DNA of 64,000 bases from an uncultured Clostridia bacterium (GCA_937894675.1 CALCQO010000004.1:186001-250000), one strand, 5' to 3'; shown: positions 15,453 to 24,728, numbered from the stretch's first letter. Numbers and translations: made by a program. Notes: generated by a model from the letters alone, not told the origin.

Positions 15453-16535
15453 TTAGTCGTCGGATTCGCAGAACGAAATCCCCATACTCCTTGCTGTTTT
15501 CACCATATAATGGGAGGGGGTGACAGGCTTGGCCACGCCGGCCACATCGCTTAGGCTGTTGTGGATGATGCGCTCGCCGTCCAGGGCCACGGTGACGCCG
15601 TAGGTGCCGTTGGAAATCAACTGGGCGGCGTGCACGCCGAACTGGGTGGACAGCACCCGGTCGTAGGCGCAGGGGGTGCCGCCGCGCAGGATGTGCCCGG
15701 GGATAACGGTGCGGGCTTCCACGTCGATGACTTCCTGCAGTTCCTTTGCCACCTTGGTGGCCACAAAGGTATGGCCGCTGGCCTGGCGCCTGGCCTCGCG
15801 CTCCTTGCGCTTCAGGCGGGCTTCCTCCACATCCATGGCGCCCTCGGCCACGGCGATGATGGTGAAGTTTTTGTTGGCCTCGGCGCGCTTTTCCACCACC
15901 TTGGCCACTTCCTTGATATCGTAGGGCATCTCGGGAATCAGGATGGCGTCGGCGCCGCCGGCAAGGCCGGCGTACAGGGTAAGCCAGCCCGCCTTGTTGC
16001 CCATGATTTCGATAATCATCACCCGGTTGTGGCTGGCGGCGGTGGTGTGGATGCGGTCGATGACATCGGTGGCAATCTCCACCGCGGTATGGAAGCCGAA
16101 GGTGAAGTCGGTGCCGTAGATGTCGTTGTCGATTGTTTTGGGCAGGCCGATGACATTGAGCCCTTCCTGGCTGAGCATGTTGGCGGTTTTATGGGTGCCG
16201 TTGCCCCCCAAGGTAACCAGGCAGTCCAGCCCCAGTTTTTCGTAGTTGGCTTTCATCTGGGCCACCTTGTCCACATTGTCCTCCCCCACCACCCGCATGT
16301 CGCGGAAGGGGGTGCGGCTGGTGCCCAGGATGGTGCCGCCCATGGTGAGGATGTTGGAGAACTGGGCTTTGGTCATCTCCTGATAGTCGCCGTCAATCAG
16401 CCCCCGGTATCCGCCGCGGAAACCCACGATCTCCGCGTCAAACAGGGCGTAGGAGGCGCGGGCGACGCCGCGGATGGCGGCGTTGAGGCCCGGGCAGTCG
16501 CCGCCGCTGGTGAGGATGCCGATTCTTCTCTTCAT
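15453..16535 (-). CDS. pfkA: 6-phosphofructokinase
   Basis: 360 residues from the ATG at 16535; a second ATG six bases upstream abuts the GAGGG ribosome site and is less likely. Signature segments are GGDCPGLNAAIRG (near 13), PKTIDND (132-138) and LRGGTPCAYDR. It phosphorylates fructose 6-phosphate in glycolysis. At the phosphoryl-donor site the E. coli Gly104 and Lys/Gly124 positions are Gly113 and Lys133, the mixed-type pattern with Gly favouring ATP over pyrophosphate. The normally acidic residue before that glycine (E. coli Asp103, binding the Mg-nucleotide) is Asn112 here, which is unusual. It is the last gene of a long minus-strand housekeeping operon. Confidence 0.93.
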   Translation of the reverse strand: MKRRIGILTSGGDCPGLNAAIRGVARASYALFDAEIVGFRGGYRGLIDGDYQEMTKAQFSNILTMGGTILGTSRTPFRDMRVVGEDNVDKVAQMKANYEKLGLDCLVTLGGNGTHKTANMLSQEGLNVIGLPKTIDNDIYGTDFTFGFHTAVEIATDVIDRIHTTAASHNRVMIIEIMGNKAGWLTLYAGLAGGADAILIPEMPYDIKEVAKVVEKRAEANKNFTIIAVAEGAMDVEEARLKRKEREARRQASGHTFVATKVAKELQEVIDVEARTVIPGHILRGGTPCAYDRVLSTQFGVHAAQLISNGTYGVTVALDGERIIHNSLSDVAGVAKPVTPSHYMVKTARSMGISFCESDD

Positions 16536-16547
16536 AGCCATCCCTCG

Positions 16548-18335
16548 TTACTTGATGCCAAACACGCCCAGGATGCCGCGGGAAATGGTGCGTCCCACGG
16601 AATAGCCGGCGCCGCTGGCGGTAGAGCGGGTAAAGTTATCCAGCATTTTTTCGGCGATGGTCTTTTCCTGCTTGGTGGTCTTGGTTGTTTTCTTTTCCGC
16701 CGGCGCGGGCACGGGGGTCGCCTCGGTCATCTGATACTGGGGCTCGTACTGGCCGGTTTTCTCGTTGTACACCAATACCGGAGGCGGCGTCTGAGGACGC
16801 ACGGCCGGGGACTTTTCCTGCTGCTGGGGCTGGGGCGCGTACACCGTCTGCTGCTGGTAGGGGGCGGCGGGCGGCGCGGCGGGCACCTGCATCTCCTGCT
16901 CCACATAGGTGCCGGTGGCCGGGTCAAACACCTTATAGGTGGCCTTGGCGTAGGTGGGCTCGGGGGTGAGTATCTGGGCGGCGGCCTCGGCTACCGTTTC
17001 CATGGCCTGCTGTACGGGGCGAAGCACGCTGGTGGCGCTGACGCCCTGGGCGGCAAAGCGGCCAGCGAGCACTTCGTACGCGCTTTCCCTGTCGAAGGAA
17101 TTGTCGTATTTGCCCTTGATTTCGCTGGCGTCAATCAGCGCGGCGCGCAGGCTGTCGCTGATGGCGCCAATCTGGGACTGGGGCGGCAGAATGATGGCCC
17201 GCTGGGTAATGGAGGGGGAGCCGTCCTTTTCCAGGAAGGACAGCAGCGCTTCGCCGGTGCCCAGGGACATGACCGCTTCCTCGGTATCAAAGGCGGGGTT
17301 GGGCCGGAAGGTCTGGGCGACGGTTTTCACCGCCCGCTGTTCCTGGGGGGTGAAGGCGCGCAGGGCATGCTGCACCCGGGCCGCCAGCTGGCTGAGCACC
17401 GTGGAGGGCACGTCCGCAGGGTTCTGGGTGATAAAGAACACGCCCACGCCCTTGGAGCGGATGAGGCGGATGGTGAGCTCCACCTTGTCCAGCAGCGCGC
17501 GGGGGCAATCCTCGAACAACAGGTGGGCTTCGTCAAAGAAGAACACCATCCGGGGCAGCTGGCTGTCGCCCTGTTCAGGCAAAAGCTCGTACAGTTCGCC
17601 CAGCATCCACAGCAGGAACGCGGAATACATGTTGGGGCGCAGGAACAGTTTGTCCGCCGCCAGGATGTTGATCATCCCCCGGCCGTCCTCGTCCTGCTTG
17701 AGCCAGTCGCCGATGTTCAGGGCGGGCTCGCCGAAAAACTCGTTGCCGCCCTGGTCTTCCAGCACGGCGATGGCGCGCTGGATGGCGCCCACGGAAGCCT
17801 TGGTGATGTTGCCGTAGTTGAGGGTGTAGCTGGCGGCGTTTTCCCCGGCGTAGGCCAGCATGGCCCGCAGGTCTTTCAGGTCGATCAGCAGCATGCCCTC
17901 GTCATCGGCGATGCGGAACACCAGGTGCAAAACACCGGTCTGGGTTTCGTTAAGCTGCAGCATGCGGCCCAGCAGCAAAGGGCCCATCTCGGACACCGTG
18001 GTGCGCACCGGATGGCCGGACTTGCCGAACACATCCCAGAAGGTGACGGGGTTGGCATGGGGGGTGAAGGACTCTACCCCGCAGGTTTCCAGACGGGCTT
18101 TGACCTTGTCGTTGATTTCGCCGGGCTTGGACATGCCGGCCAGATCCCCTTTGACGTCGGCCATAAAAACGGGCACGCCCAGCTGGGAGAAAGCCTCCGC
18201 CATCACCTGCAGGGTGACGGTCTTGCCGGTGCCGGTAGCCCCGGCAATCAGCCCGTGGCGGTTGGCCATTTCGGGCAGCATCATCACGGCACCTTCTTTG
18301 GATGTGCCGATCCAGATTTTGTTGTCATGTAGCAT
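16548..18335 (-). CDS. HerA-like/DUF853 ATPase
   Basis: 595 residues; the ATG at 18335 follows GGAGG by eight bases. A P-loop ATPase of the FtsK-HerA superfamily: Walker A GATGTGKTVTLQ (about residue 31), Walker B FFFDEAHLLF (about 265), and a sensor/Arg region SKGVGVFFITQNPADVP. From about 475 it continues in a Pro/Gln-rich linker (APPAAPYQQQ, PQPQQQEK) and a Lys-rich tail ending in an AEKMLDN...GRTISRGILG segment. Family members such as YjgR are cytoplasmic and poorly characterised; a DNA-related role is assumed from the superfamily. It lies between ispDF and pfkA in an operon, which gives no clear functional hint. Confidence 0.85.
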   Translation of the reverse strand: MLHDNKIWIGTSKEGAVMMLPEMANRHGLIAGATGTGKTVTLQVMAEAFSQLGVPVFMADVKGDLAGMSKPGEINDKVKARLETCGVESFTPHANPVTFWDVFGKSGHPVRTTVSEMGPLLLGRMLQLNETQTGVLHLVFRIADDEGMLLIDLKDLRAMLAYAGENAASYTLNYGNITKASVGAIQRAIAVLEDQGGNEFFGEPALNIGDWLKQDEDGRGMINILAADKLFLRPNMYSAFLLWMLGELYELLPEQGDSQLPRMVFFFDEAHLLFEDCPRALLDKVELTIRLIRSKGVGVFFITQNPADVPSTVLSQLAARVQHALRAFTPQEQRAVKTVAQTFRPNPAFDTEEAVMSLGTGEALLSFLEKDGSPSITQRAIILPPQSQIGAISDSLRAALIDASEIKGKYDNSFDRESAYEVLAGRFAAQGVSATSVLRPVQQAMETVAEAAAQILTPEPTYAKATYKVFDPATGTYVEQEMQVPAAPPAAPYQQQTVYAPQPQQQEKSPAVRPQTPPPVLVYNEKTGQYEPQYQMTEATPVPAPAEKKTTKTTKQEKTIAEKMLDNFTRSTASGAGYSVGRTISRGILGVFGIK

Positions 18336-18339
18336 TGTG

Positions 18340-19488
18340 TTATCCTCCGTTTCGTTTGCTGTTCTCTATTTCCTTTACCATAACCACGGCTTGGGCGCTG
18401 ATGCCCTCGCCCCGGCCTTCAAAGCCAAGGTGCTCGGTGGTGGTTGCCTTGACAGACACCCGCCCTGGGGGCAAATCCAGCGCGTCCGCGATATTTTGCC
18501 GCATCTGGGGCAAGTACCCCGCCAGCTTCGGTTTTTGCGCGACAATTGTGATGTCTACATTATACGGGATAAAGCAGGCATCCGCAAGGATTTCCTTTAC
18601 TTTCCCCAAAAGATGCAGGGAGGAAACATCCTTGTAGGCCTGCTGGGTATCGGGGAAGTGCTGGCCGATATCCCCCAGGGCGCAGGCGCCCAGCAGCGCG
18701 TCCATCAGGGCGTGCAGCGCCACATCGGCGTCGCTGTGCCCCAGCAGCCCCTTTTCGTAGGGGACATCCACGCCGCCAAGAATCAGCTTGCGGCCTTGGG
18801 TTAGGGCGTGGACATCGTACCCGATGCCCGCCCGTGGGAATCCTTCCAGCATGTGTTCCGCCCTCCTGACATCCTCCGGCTCGGTCAGCTTGATGTTATC
18901 CCTGCCGCCTGGCACCAGGGCCACTTGCACCCCTAGTTTTTCCACCAGGGCGGCGTCGTCGGTGGCATCCTCCGGCGCCTGCTGGTACGCCCTTCGCAGC
19001 AATGCCGTCTGAAAGCCCTGGGGCGTCTGCACAGTGTACAATTGCTCCCTGTCCACCGTACCGGTAATAAACCCGTCCAGCCCCTTTTTCACCGTGTCGG
19101 TTACCTTGACGGCGGGCACCGCCGCGCCGTGGAGGTCCGCGCTTAGCACGATGTCCTCCACCAGCCTTTGCGTCAGCAGGGGCCGCGCTCCGTCGTGCAC
19201 CAGCACGATATCGCAATCCTCGGGCAAAAGAGCCAGGCCGTTTTCCACCGACTGGCGGCGGGTATCGCCCCCGGGGGCAAACAGCACGGGCAGGCCTTCC
19301 AGCGCCTGCTCAAACAAAGGCTGCTCCTGGGGGCGGATCACCACCGCCAGGCGCTCGCAGGAGGTTAACAAAGTTTGCGCCGCCCGGCGCACGGCGGGCA
19401 TGCCCCCCACGCGCAGCAGGGTTTTGCTGTCCTTTGCCCCCATGCGCTGGCCGGAGCCCGCCGCCACGATGATGCCCCACACCCTCAC
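18340..19488 (-). CDS. ispDF: Bifunctional IspD-IspF (MEP isoprenoid pathway)
   Basis: 382 residues, a fusion of 2-C-methyl-D-erythritol 4-phosphate cytidylyltransferase (about 1-225; IIVAAGSGQRMG nucleotide loop, VLVHDGARPLL) and 2-C-methyl-D-erythritol 2,4-cyclodiphosphate synthase (about 226-382; GIGYDVHAL and LGHSDADVALHALMDALLG metal ligands, VKATTTEHLGFEGRGEG). These catalyse steps 3 and 5 of non-mevalonate isoprenoid synthesis. The start is GTG at 19488, sharing GTGA with the stop of the DUF4364 gene. The fused form is common in alpha-proteobacteria and scattered in Clostridia. Confidence 0.95.
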   Translation of the reverse strand: MRVWGIIVAAGSGQRMGAKDSKTLLRVGGMPAVRRAAQTLLTSCERLAVVIRPQEQPLFEQALEGLPVLFAPGGDTRRQSVENGLALLPEDCDIVLVHDGARPLLTQRLVEDIVLSADLHGAAVPAVKVTDTVKKGLDGFITGTVDREQLYTVQTPQGFQTALLRRAYQQAPEDATDDAALVEKLGVQVALVPGGRDNIKLTEPEDVRRAEHMLEGFPRAGIGYDVHALTQGRKLILGGVDVPYEKGLLGHSDADVALHALMDALLGACALGDIGQHFPDTQQAYKDVSSLHLLGKVKEILADACFIPYNVDITIVAQKPKLAGYLPQMRQNIADALDLPPGRVSVKATTTEHLGFEGRGEGISAQAVVMVKEIENSKRNGG

Positions 19489-20024
19489 GGCTGCTCCTCC
19501 CCCAGCCCAAAGACGATGGCGTCATAAATGGCCTGGGCTTTCTGCGGCCAGTTGTCCTTGTAGCGCTGGGCCAAATCCGAGGTGGGCAGGCTGATGTCGA
19601 TGCGCAGCATGGGGCGCTGCATCTCGTTGATTTCCAGCACCGCGTGGTACTCTTCCCCCCCGTCATGCTCGATGCGGGCAGCCAGCTGCCGCTCCCTTTG
19701 GAAGCGGGCGCGGTACTGCTGGGCGGCGCTGTCCACCCGGGATAATTGGGAATCCATGGTGCGGCCGATAAACAGGCGCAGCGCCTGCTGGCCTGCCTCG
19801 GTCAGGGACACCAGAAAATCGTTGGCCAGGGGGGCGCGGGTAATCTGGCCGTTGTCCTGCAGGCGGTAGAGGGTGTCCTGCAGATCAAAATAATTCATCA
19901 GGTCGTTTTCCACCATGAAGGCGATCAGCTGCATGTTGGTGGACGGCCCCAGTTTGTCCAGGGTATGCAGCAGCAGCATGCGCAGCTGCATGGAGTCGGG
20001 TTTGTGCTGCGGGATATCTGTCAT
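19485..20024 (-). CDS. DUF4364 family protein
   Basis: 179 residues from the ATG at 20024 (GGGAGGG upstream); a longer frame from 20060 is rejected. The N-terminal 80 residues form a winged-helix-like domain (LLLHTLDKLGPSTNMQLIAF, then LYRLQDNGQI and SLTEAGQQAL). The rest is a conserved beta-rich region with YHAVLEINEM. This is a Clostridia/Bacilli family of putative transcriptional regulators with unknown targets. It sits between the helicase and ispDF genes with 19 and -4 base spacing, so it is co-transcribed with them. Confidence 0.85.
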   Translation of the reverse strand: MTDIPQHKPDSMQLRMLLLHTLDKLGPSTNMQLIAFMVENDLMNYFDLQDTLYRLQDNGQITRAPLANDFLVSLTEAGQQALRLFIGRTMDSQLSRVDSAAQQYRARFQRERQLAARIEHDGGEEYHAVLEINEMQRPMLRIDISLPTSDLAQRYKDNWPQKAQAIYDAIVFGLGEEQP

Positions 20025-20043
20025 TGTTTCCCTCCCATTGTCA

Positions 20044-22320
20044 TCATGGTTGTATTCCACCTTGATGATAAAATTCCTGCATCATGGGGGCAATCTGTGC
20101 CGCGTCCCCCAGATATTGTACCCGGTAATGGGGCGGCAGCAGCTGCTGGTACGCCCCCTGGCGGTAGCGCTCGTCCAGCAGCAGCACCACCCCCCTGTCC
20201 TCACCGGAGCGGATGACCCGCCCCGCCGCCTGCAGCACCTTGTGCATGCCCGGGTAGCGGTAGGCCAGGTTAAAGCCGTTGTCAAACAAATCATCATACA
20301 GGCCGCGCAGTTTTTCCTGGCGGGGGTTCACCATGGGCAGACCCACCCCCACCACGCACACGCCAATCAGGCTCAGCCCCGGCAAATCGATGCCCTCGGC
20401 AAAGACGCCGCCCAGTACGCACAGCCCCAGCACAGGCCTGCCATCCCCGGTAAAGCGACGCAAAAAATCGGCGCGCTGGCTATCAAGCATACTTTGGGTC
20501 TGTACATGCAGGGGCAATGTTTCGCCATCCAGCAGTTCCGCCACCCTGCGCAAATAGGCGTAGGAGGGGAAAAACACCAGGTACTTGCCGGGATGGGCGC
20601 CGTACATCCCCTCGATGGCCGCGGCCACCTGGGGCGCCGTCTGTTCCCTGGCCTGGTAGCGGGTGTCCACCGGCAGGTTCATCACCAGCAGGTTGTCTTC
20701 CGGGAAGGGGGAGGGCAGGGCGAAGCAGGCGTCCTCCTCATCGCCGCCCAGCAAATCCCGCATGGCATGCAGGGGGGATAAGGTGGCGGAAAAGAACACG
20801 CAGCCCCGCTTTTTCCGGGTGCGCTCCTTCAGATACTCGGTAAAATGCAGGCATTGCAGGGTGAGGCGCTTTTCCTTGCCCTCGGTTTCTATAAACGCGG
20901 CGTAATCCCGCGGGCAGCCAAGAGCCCTGCGGTAGAGATACACAAAACGGTACAAGTCCCGCCCCGCGCTCAGCGGCAGCAGGTGGGACACGGGGCTTAC
21001 TTCTTCCAAAGCAATCTGCAGGCTGTCCGGCGGCGCGTCCAGGGTTTCGTCCAGCTGGCGCAGGGCATGCAGCAGCCCCGTCAGCGCCTTGTACACCGGG
21101 GAAGAGCGGCCATGAAGCTTGCCCGCCTCCCGGCGCCAGAGGATGACTTTCTGGCCGGAGAGGGAGGTGGACAGCATGTCCCCCACCCGGCCGGGCAAAT
21201 TGTGGGCCTCGTCAATCAGCAGGGTTACCTGGCGGTTCTGATCGAACACCCGCTGCAGATACACGATGGGGTCCAGGGCGTAGTTGTAGTCGCACACCAC
21301 CACATCGGCATACAGGCTGAGGGACAGGGACAGCTCAAAGGGGCACAGCTGATGTCGCTCAGAAAGCTTTTGCAGGTACCCTTCATCCCACAAGCCCTCG
21401 TCCAGCGCCTGGCTGATGGCCTCCCGCTCCCTGTCGTAGTGGCCCTTTGCCCGGGGGCAGGTATCCGGATGGCAGCGCATGGTTTCCTGGGGGCAGCTCT
21501 TCTCCTTGGCGCTGAGCACCACGCCCCGCACCTGCGCCCCCTGCTTCCGCATGCGCTGCACTTCTTTGAGCGCCGCTTCCCGCCCGGTGGTGCGGGCGGT
21601 GAGGAAGAATACCTGCCGGGTCAGCCCCTTGCCCAGGGCTTTGAGCGCCGGGTACAGCACCGCCGCCGACTTGCCGGTGCCTGTGGGCATCACAGCGAAC
21701 AGCTTTTTGCGCCGGGCGATGGCGATGTACGCCTGGGCGGCCATGTCCCGCTGCCCCTTTCGGTAGTCGGGGTAGGGAAAGGGCAACGCGGAGAGGGACT
21801 CGTCCCTTTGCTGGCGCAGAGCCTGCACCCTGGCCATATGCCGGGCGTAAGGCATAAGCAGGGCGAAAAAGCCCTCCCGCAGGGCGTCATGGGACAGCGT
21901 TTGCGAAAAATGGCAGACGGTGTCCCCCTCGGGCAGCACATAGCGCACCGTAAGGGCAACCGCTGCCAGCTTTTCCTTCTCCGCCAGCATGAAGGCGTAG
22001 CACAGCGCCTGGGCCAGGTGGGCGGGGTGGGGCGCTGGGGGGGCATCCCCCTGGCACAGCTTAATCTCCTCCACCACCGGGGGGGTCTCCGCATCCTGCA
22101 GCAAGTCAATACGGCCTGATACCAGAAAGGGCAGGCCTTCCGCCTCCCCCTGCCAAAAAACAGGCACCTCGGCGCGCCCCTCCGCCTGGCTTTGGCGGTT
22201 TAGGTGCCCCTTGGTGCCCGCCTGCAAAGCAGCCAGGGAGGAAGGTGTGATATCCGGCTGAAAATAGGTGAACTCCGCCAGCGTACGGGCGGATACCCGC
22301 AGGGGCTGGGACGCGCTCAT
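20044..22320 (-). CDS. DinG/XPD-like helicase with N-terminal PD-(D/E)xK nuclease-like domain
   Basis: 758 residues. The first 130 residues carry GRIDLL (Asp72) and VVEEIKL (Glu85, Lys87), then HLAQALCYAFML, a RecB-type PD-(D/E)xK nuclease layout. A superfamily 2 helicase follows: Walker A PTGTGKSAAVL near 212, four Cys between about 277 and 325 (SCPQETMRCHPDTCP ... HQLCPFE) that would hold an XPD-type 4Fe-4S cluster, DEAH box LLIDEAHNLPGR near 365, and motif VI QAAGRVIRSGEDRG near 715. It probably processes damaged or branched DNA, but no specific role is shown. Its start overlaps the truA stop (ATGA). Confidence 0.87.
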   Translation of the reverse strand: MSASQPLRVSARTLAEFTYFQPDITPSSLAALQAGTKGHLNRQSQAEGRAEVPVFWQGEAEGLPFLVSGRIDLLQDAETPPVVEEIKLCQGDAPPAPHPAHLAQALCYAFMLAEKEKLAAVALTVRYVLPEGDTVCHFSQTLSHDALREGFFALLMPYARHMARVQALRQQRDESLSALPFPYPDYRKGQRDMAAQAYIAIARRKKLFAVMPTGTGKSAAVLYPALKALGKGLTRQVFFLTARTTGREAALKEVQRMRKQGAQVRGVVLSAKEKSCPQETMRCHPDTCPRAKGHYDREREAISQALDEGLWDEGYLQKLSERHQLCPFELSLSLSLYADVVVCDYNYALDPIVYLQRVFDQNRQVTLLIDEAHNLPGRVGDMLSTSLSGQKVILWRREAGKLHGRSSPVYKALTGLLHALRQLDETLDAPPDSLQIALEEVSPVSHLLPLSAGRDLYRFVYLYRRALGCPRDYAAFIETEGKEKRLTLQCLHFTEYLKERTRKKRGCVFFSATLSPLHAMRDLLGGDEEDACFALPSPFPEDNLLVMNLPVDTRYQAREQTAPQVAAAIEGMYGAHPGKYLVFFPSYAYLRRVAELLDGETLPLHVQTQSMLDSQRADFLRRFTGDGRPVLGLCVLGGVFAEGIDLPGLSLIGVCVVGVGLPMVNPRQEKLRGLYDDLFDNGFNLAYRYPGMHKVLQAAGRVIRSGEDRGVVLLLDERYRQGAYQQLLPPHYRVQYLGDAAQIAPMMQEFYHQGGIQP

Positions 22321-23075
22321 GCCAAATCCTCGTAGTAGACCCGGGTCAGCTCCAGCCCGCAGGCGTCGGCGGTGGGGCCAAGGAGCAGCCGGTTTTTTTC
22401 TTCCAGCGCGCGCAGGATGTCCCCGGTGTCCATGCGGCCAAGGCCGACATAAATAAGCGATCCCGCCATGATGCGCACCATGTTGTACAAAAAGGCGTTG
22501 CCTGTGACGGTGAGGATGATATCCTCCCCCTGGCGCTGTACATCCAGCTGCTTGAGGGTGCGCACGGTGGTTTTTGCCTTGCTTTCGGCGGATGCGAAGG
22601 CGGCAAAATCGTGGGTGCCAAGCAGCGCCTGGGCGGCCTGCCGCATGCTGCTTTCATTCAGCGGCAGGGGCACATGGGCATAGAAGCGCCGCTTCAGGGC
22701 ACAGGCGTGGCGGCGGTTGTCGATGCGGAAGGTATAGGTTTTGCCCCGGGCGGAAAAGCGGGCGTGCTGGGCGGGGGGTACCTCCCTTGCCAGGCGCACG
22801 CTGATGTCTTCGGGCATCATGGAGTTGAACACAAAGGGATACTTGTTCACCGGGATGCGGCCGCGGGTGTCAAAGTGGGCCACCTGCCCCAGGGCGTGCA
22901 CCCCCGCGTCGGTGCGGCTGGCGCCGTACACCGGCACATAGCGTTTTTCCACGGTGTAAAGCACCTTCTCGATCTCGCCCTGCACGCTGGGGGCGTTCAG
23001 CTGGCGCTGCCATCCGGCGTAGCGGGTGCCGTCGTACTCGATGGTTAGAAAGATACGCCGCCAGGCATCGCTCAT
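22317..23075 (-). CDS. truA: tRNA pseudouridine synthase A
   Basis: 252 residues, full length. The catalytic Asp lies in ASRTDAGVHALGQVAHFD (about residues 54-71), and YDGTRYAGWQRQ (about 14-25) is the N-terminal TruA signature. It converts uridines 38-40 of tRNA anticodon arms to pseudouridine. It overlaps ecfT upstream and the helicase downstream by 4 bases each. The ecfA-ecfA-ecfT-truA order is the conserved Firmicutes arrangement, normally beside ribosomal protein genes; here tgt takes that flanking position. Confidence 0.96.
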   Translation of the reverse strand: MSDAWRRIFLTIEYDGTRYAGWQRQLNAPSVQGEIEKVLYTVEKRYVPVYGASRTDAGVHALGQVAHFDTRGRIPVNKYPFVFNSMMPEDISVRLAREVPPAQHARFSARGKTYTFRIDNRRHACALKRRFYAHVPLPLNESSMRQAAQALLGTHDFAAFASAESKAKTTVRTLKQLDVQRQGEDIILTVTGNAFLYNMVRIMAGSLIYVGLGRMDTGDILRALEEKNRLLLGPTADACGLELTRVYYEDLA

Positions 23076-23875
23076 AACAGTTTCCCCACCAGGAACACGG
23101 CCGCCAGCAGCCCCAGCACCACCAGGGCGGCCAGGGCGTCCTTGACGCCGTATTTGAGCACATGCAGCCGGGTGCGGCCCTCCCCGCCGTGGTAGCAGCG
23201 GGCTTCCATGGCCATGGCCAGATCCCCCGCGCGGCGGAAAGCGCTGATAAACAGCGGCACCAACAGAGGAATCATCGCCTGGGTGCGCTGCTTGATGTTG
23301 CCGCTGGTAAAGTCCGCCCCGCGGGCGGTCTGGGCTTTCATGATTTTGTCCGCTTCCTCCACCAGGGTGGGGATGAAGCGCAGGGCGATGGTCATCATCA
23401 TGGCCATCTCATGGGCGGGGAACTTAATGACCCGCAAGGGCGACGCCAACTTTTCCAGGCCGTCGGTGAGCACCACCGGAGGGGTGGTCAGCGTCATCAA
23501 GCTGGTGCCCATCACCAGGAAAATCAGGCGCAGGGAAAAGTGCAGGGCGTTCATCAGCCCCTCGTATTTGATCACGATAAAGCCCAGGCGGAAAACCACC
23601 TCGTCCCCCGCGCCAAAGAACAGGTTGAGGACGAAGGTAAAAATCAGCAGCACCCGCAGGGGGCGGATGGAGCGCAGCATCATTTTGGCGGGGATGCGGC
23701 TGACGCGGATGGCCAGCACCAGGAACAGAACGATGGGCACATAGGCTAAAAGGTTGGACGCCATGAACACGGCGATGATGTAGCCCAGGGTAAGCAGTAT
23801 TTTGGTGCGGGGATCCAGCTGGTGCACAAAGCTGTCTACCGGGTAGTACTGGCCCAGGGTGATGTCACGAAGCAT
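23072..23875 (-). CDS. ecfT: Energy-coupling factor transporter transmembrane protein EcfT
   Basis: 267 residues from the ATG at 23875, which has AAAGGGGG about 8 bases upstream; a GTG three codons earlier is possible but badly spaced. The N-terminus LRDITLGQYYPVDSFVHQLDPRTK is the EcfT hallmark (shown here in part: ITLGQYYP and LDPRTKI). Several spans follow, and the cytoplasmic coupling helix with the Ala-Arg-Gly signature reads MKAQTARGADF. It joins the two ATPases to substrate-binding S components for vitamins. No S component gene is in the window, so it serves as a shared group II module. Confidence 0.95.
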   Translation of the reverse strand: MLRDITLGQYYPVDSFVHQLDPRTKILLTLGYIIAVFMASNLLAYVPIVLFLVLAIRVSRIPAKMMLRSIRPLRVLLIFTFVLNLFFGAGDEVVFRLGFIVIKYEGLMNALHFSLRLIFLVMGTSLMTLTTPPVVLTDGLEKLASPLRVIKFPAHEMAMMMTIALRFIPTLVEEADKIMKAQTARGADFTSGNIKQRTQAMIPLLVPLFISAFRRAGDLAMAMEARCYHGGEGRTRLHVLKYGVKDALAALVVLGLLAAVFLVGKLL

Positions 23876-24728
23876 GAGGCGCACCCCCTTTGAGCAGCTT
23901 CTCCAACTCGTCCGCCAGGCAGCTCAGCTGGTAGCAGTTGTCGATGGCCAGCCCCTTGCCCCGCAAGCGGTGGGACAGCACACTGGCTTGGGGCACATCC
24001 AAGCCCATGCCCGTCAGCCTGTCGTACTGGCTGAAGATTTCCTCCGGGGTGCCGGTCATGGCCAGCTGGCCCTTTTCCATCACGGCGATGCGGGTGGCAA
24101 GCTGCGCCACATCGTCCATGCTGTGGGAAATCATCACCACCGTGGTGCCTTCCCGGTGCAGGCGCTGGATATCCTCCAGCAGAAACTTGCGCGCCCGGGG
24201 GTCCAGCCCGGCGGTGGGCTCGTCCAACACCAGGATGCGGGGCTGCATGGCCAGCACGCCGGCCAGCGCCACCCGGCGCATCTGCCCGCCGGACAGTTCA
24301 AAGGGCGACTTCTGGCCGATTTCCTCGTAGCTAAGCCCCACCATATCCATGGCGGCCAGCACCCTGTCCTTCACTTCCCCGGCGCTTAGCCCCATGTTCT
24401 TGGGACCAAAGGCGATGTCCTTTTCCACGGTTTCCTCAAACAGCTGGTACTCGGGGTACTGGAACACCAGCCCCACCTGGAAACGCAGGCGGCGCTTGTC
24501 GGTATCCTTGCTGTTGATGTCCTCCCCGTCCAGCAGCACGGCGCCGCTGGTTGGCTGCATCAGCCCGTTGAGGTGCTGGGCCAGGGTGGATTTGCCCGAG
24601 CCCGTATGGCCAATGAGGGCGAGGAGCTCGCCGTCGTCAATGGTGAGGTTGATATCGCTGAGCGCCACCGACTGGAAGGGACTGCCCGGCTGGTAGATAT
24701 GGGTTACGTTCTGCAGGGTTAACGGCAT
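23865..24728 (-). CDS. ecfA2: Energy-coupling factor transporter ATPase EcfA2
   Basis: 287 residues. Walker A GHTGSGKSTLAQ (about residues 40-51), Q-loop FQYPEYQLFEETVEKDIAFG, signature LSGGQMRRVALAG, Walker B ILVLDEPTAGLDP, and H-loop SHSMDDVA. The tyrosine-containing Q-loop FQYPEYQLF is the usual marker of the EcfA2 subunit. Overlaps EcfT by about 11 bases and EcfA1 by 10, so the ATPase heterodimer and EcfT are made in one run. Confidence 0.95.
   Translation of the reverse strand: MPLTLQNVTHIYQPGSPFQSVALSDINLTIDDGELLALIGHTGSGKSTLAQHLNGLMQPTSGAVLLDGEDINSKDTDKRRLRFQVGLVFQYPEYQLFEETVEKDIAFGPKNMGLSAGEVKDRVLAAMDMVGLSYEEIGQKSPFELSGGQMRRVALAGVLAMQPRILVLDEPTAGLDPRARKFLLEDIQRLHREGTTVVMISHSMDDVAQLATRIAVMEKGQLAMTGTPEEIFSQYDRLTGMGLDVPQASVLSHRLRGKGLAIDNCYQLSCLADELEKLLKGGAPHAS

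Noticed and set aside
15561..18332. A 923-codon open frame on the plus strand
   Set aside because: It is antisense to pfkA and the HerA-like gene, is His/Gly/Ala-rich low-complexity sequence as expected for the complement of GC-rich genes, and has no ribosome site.
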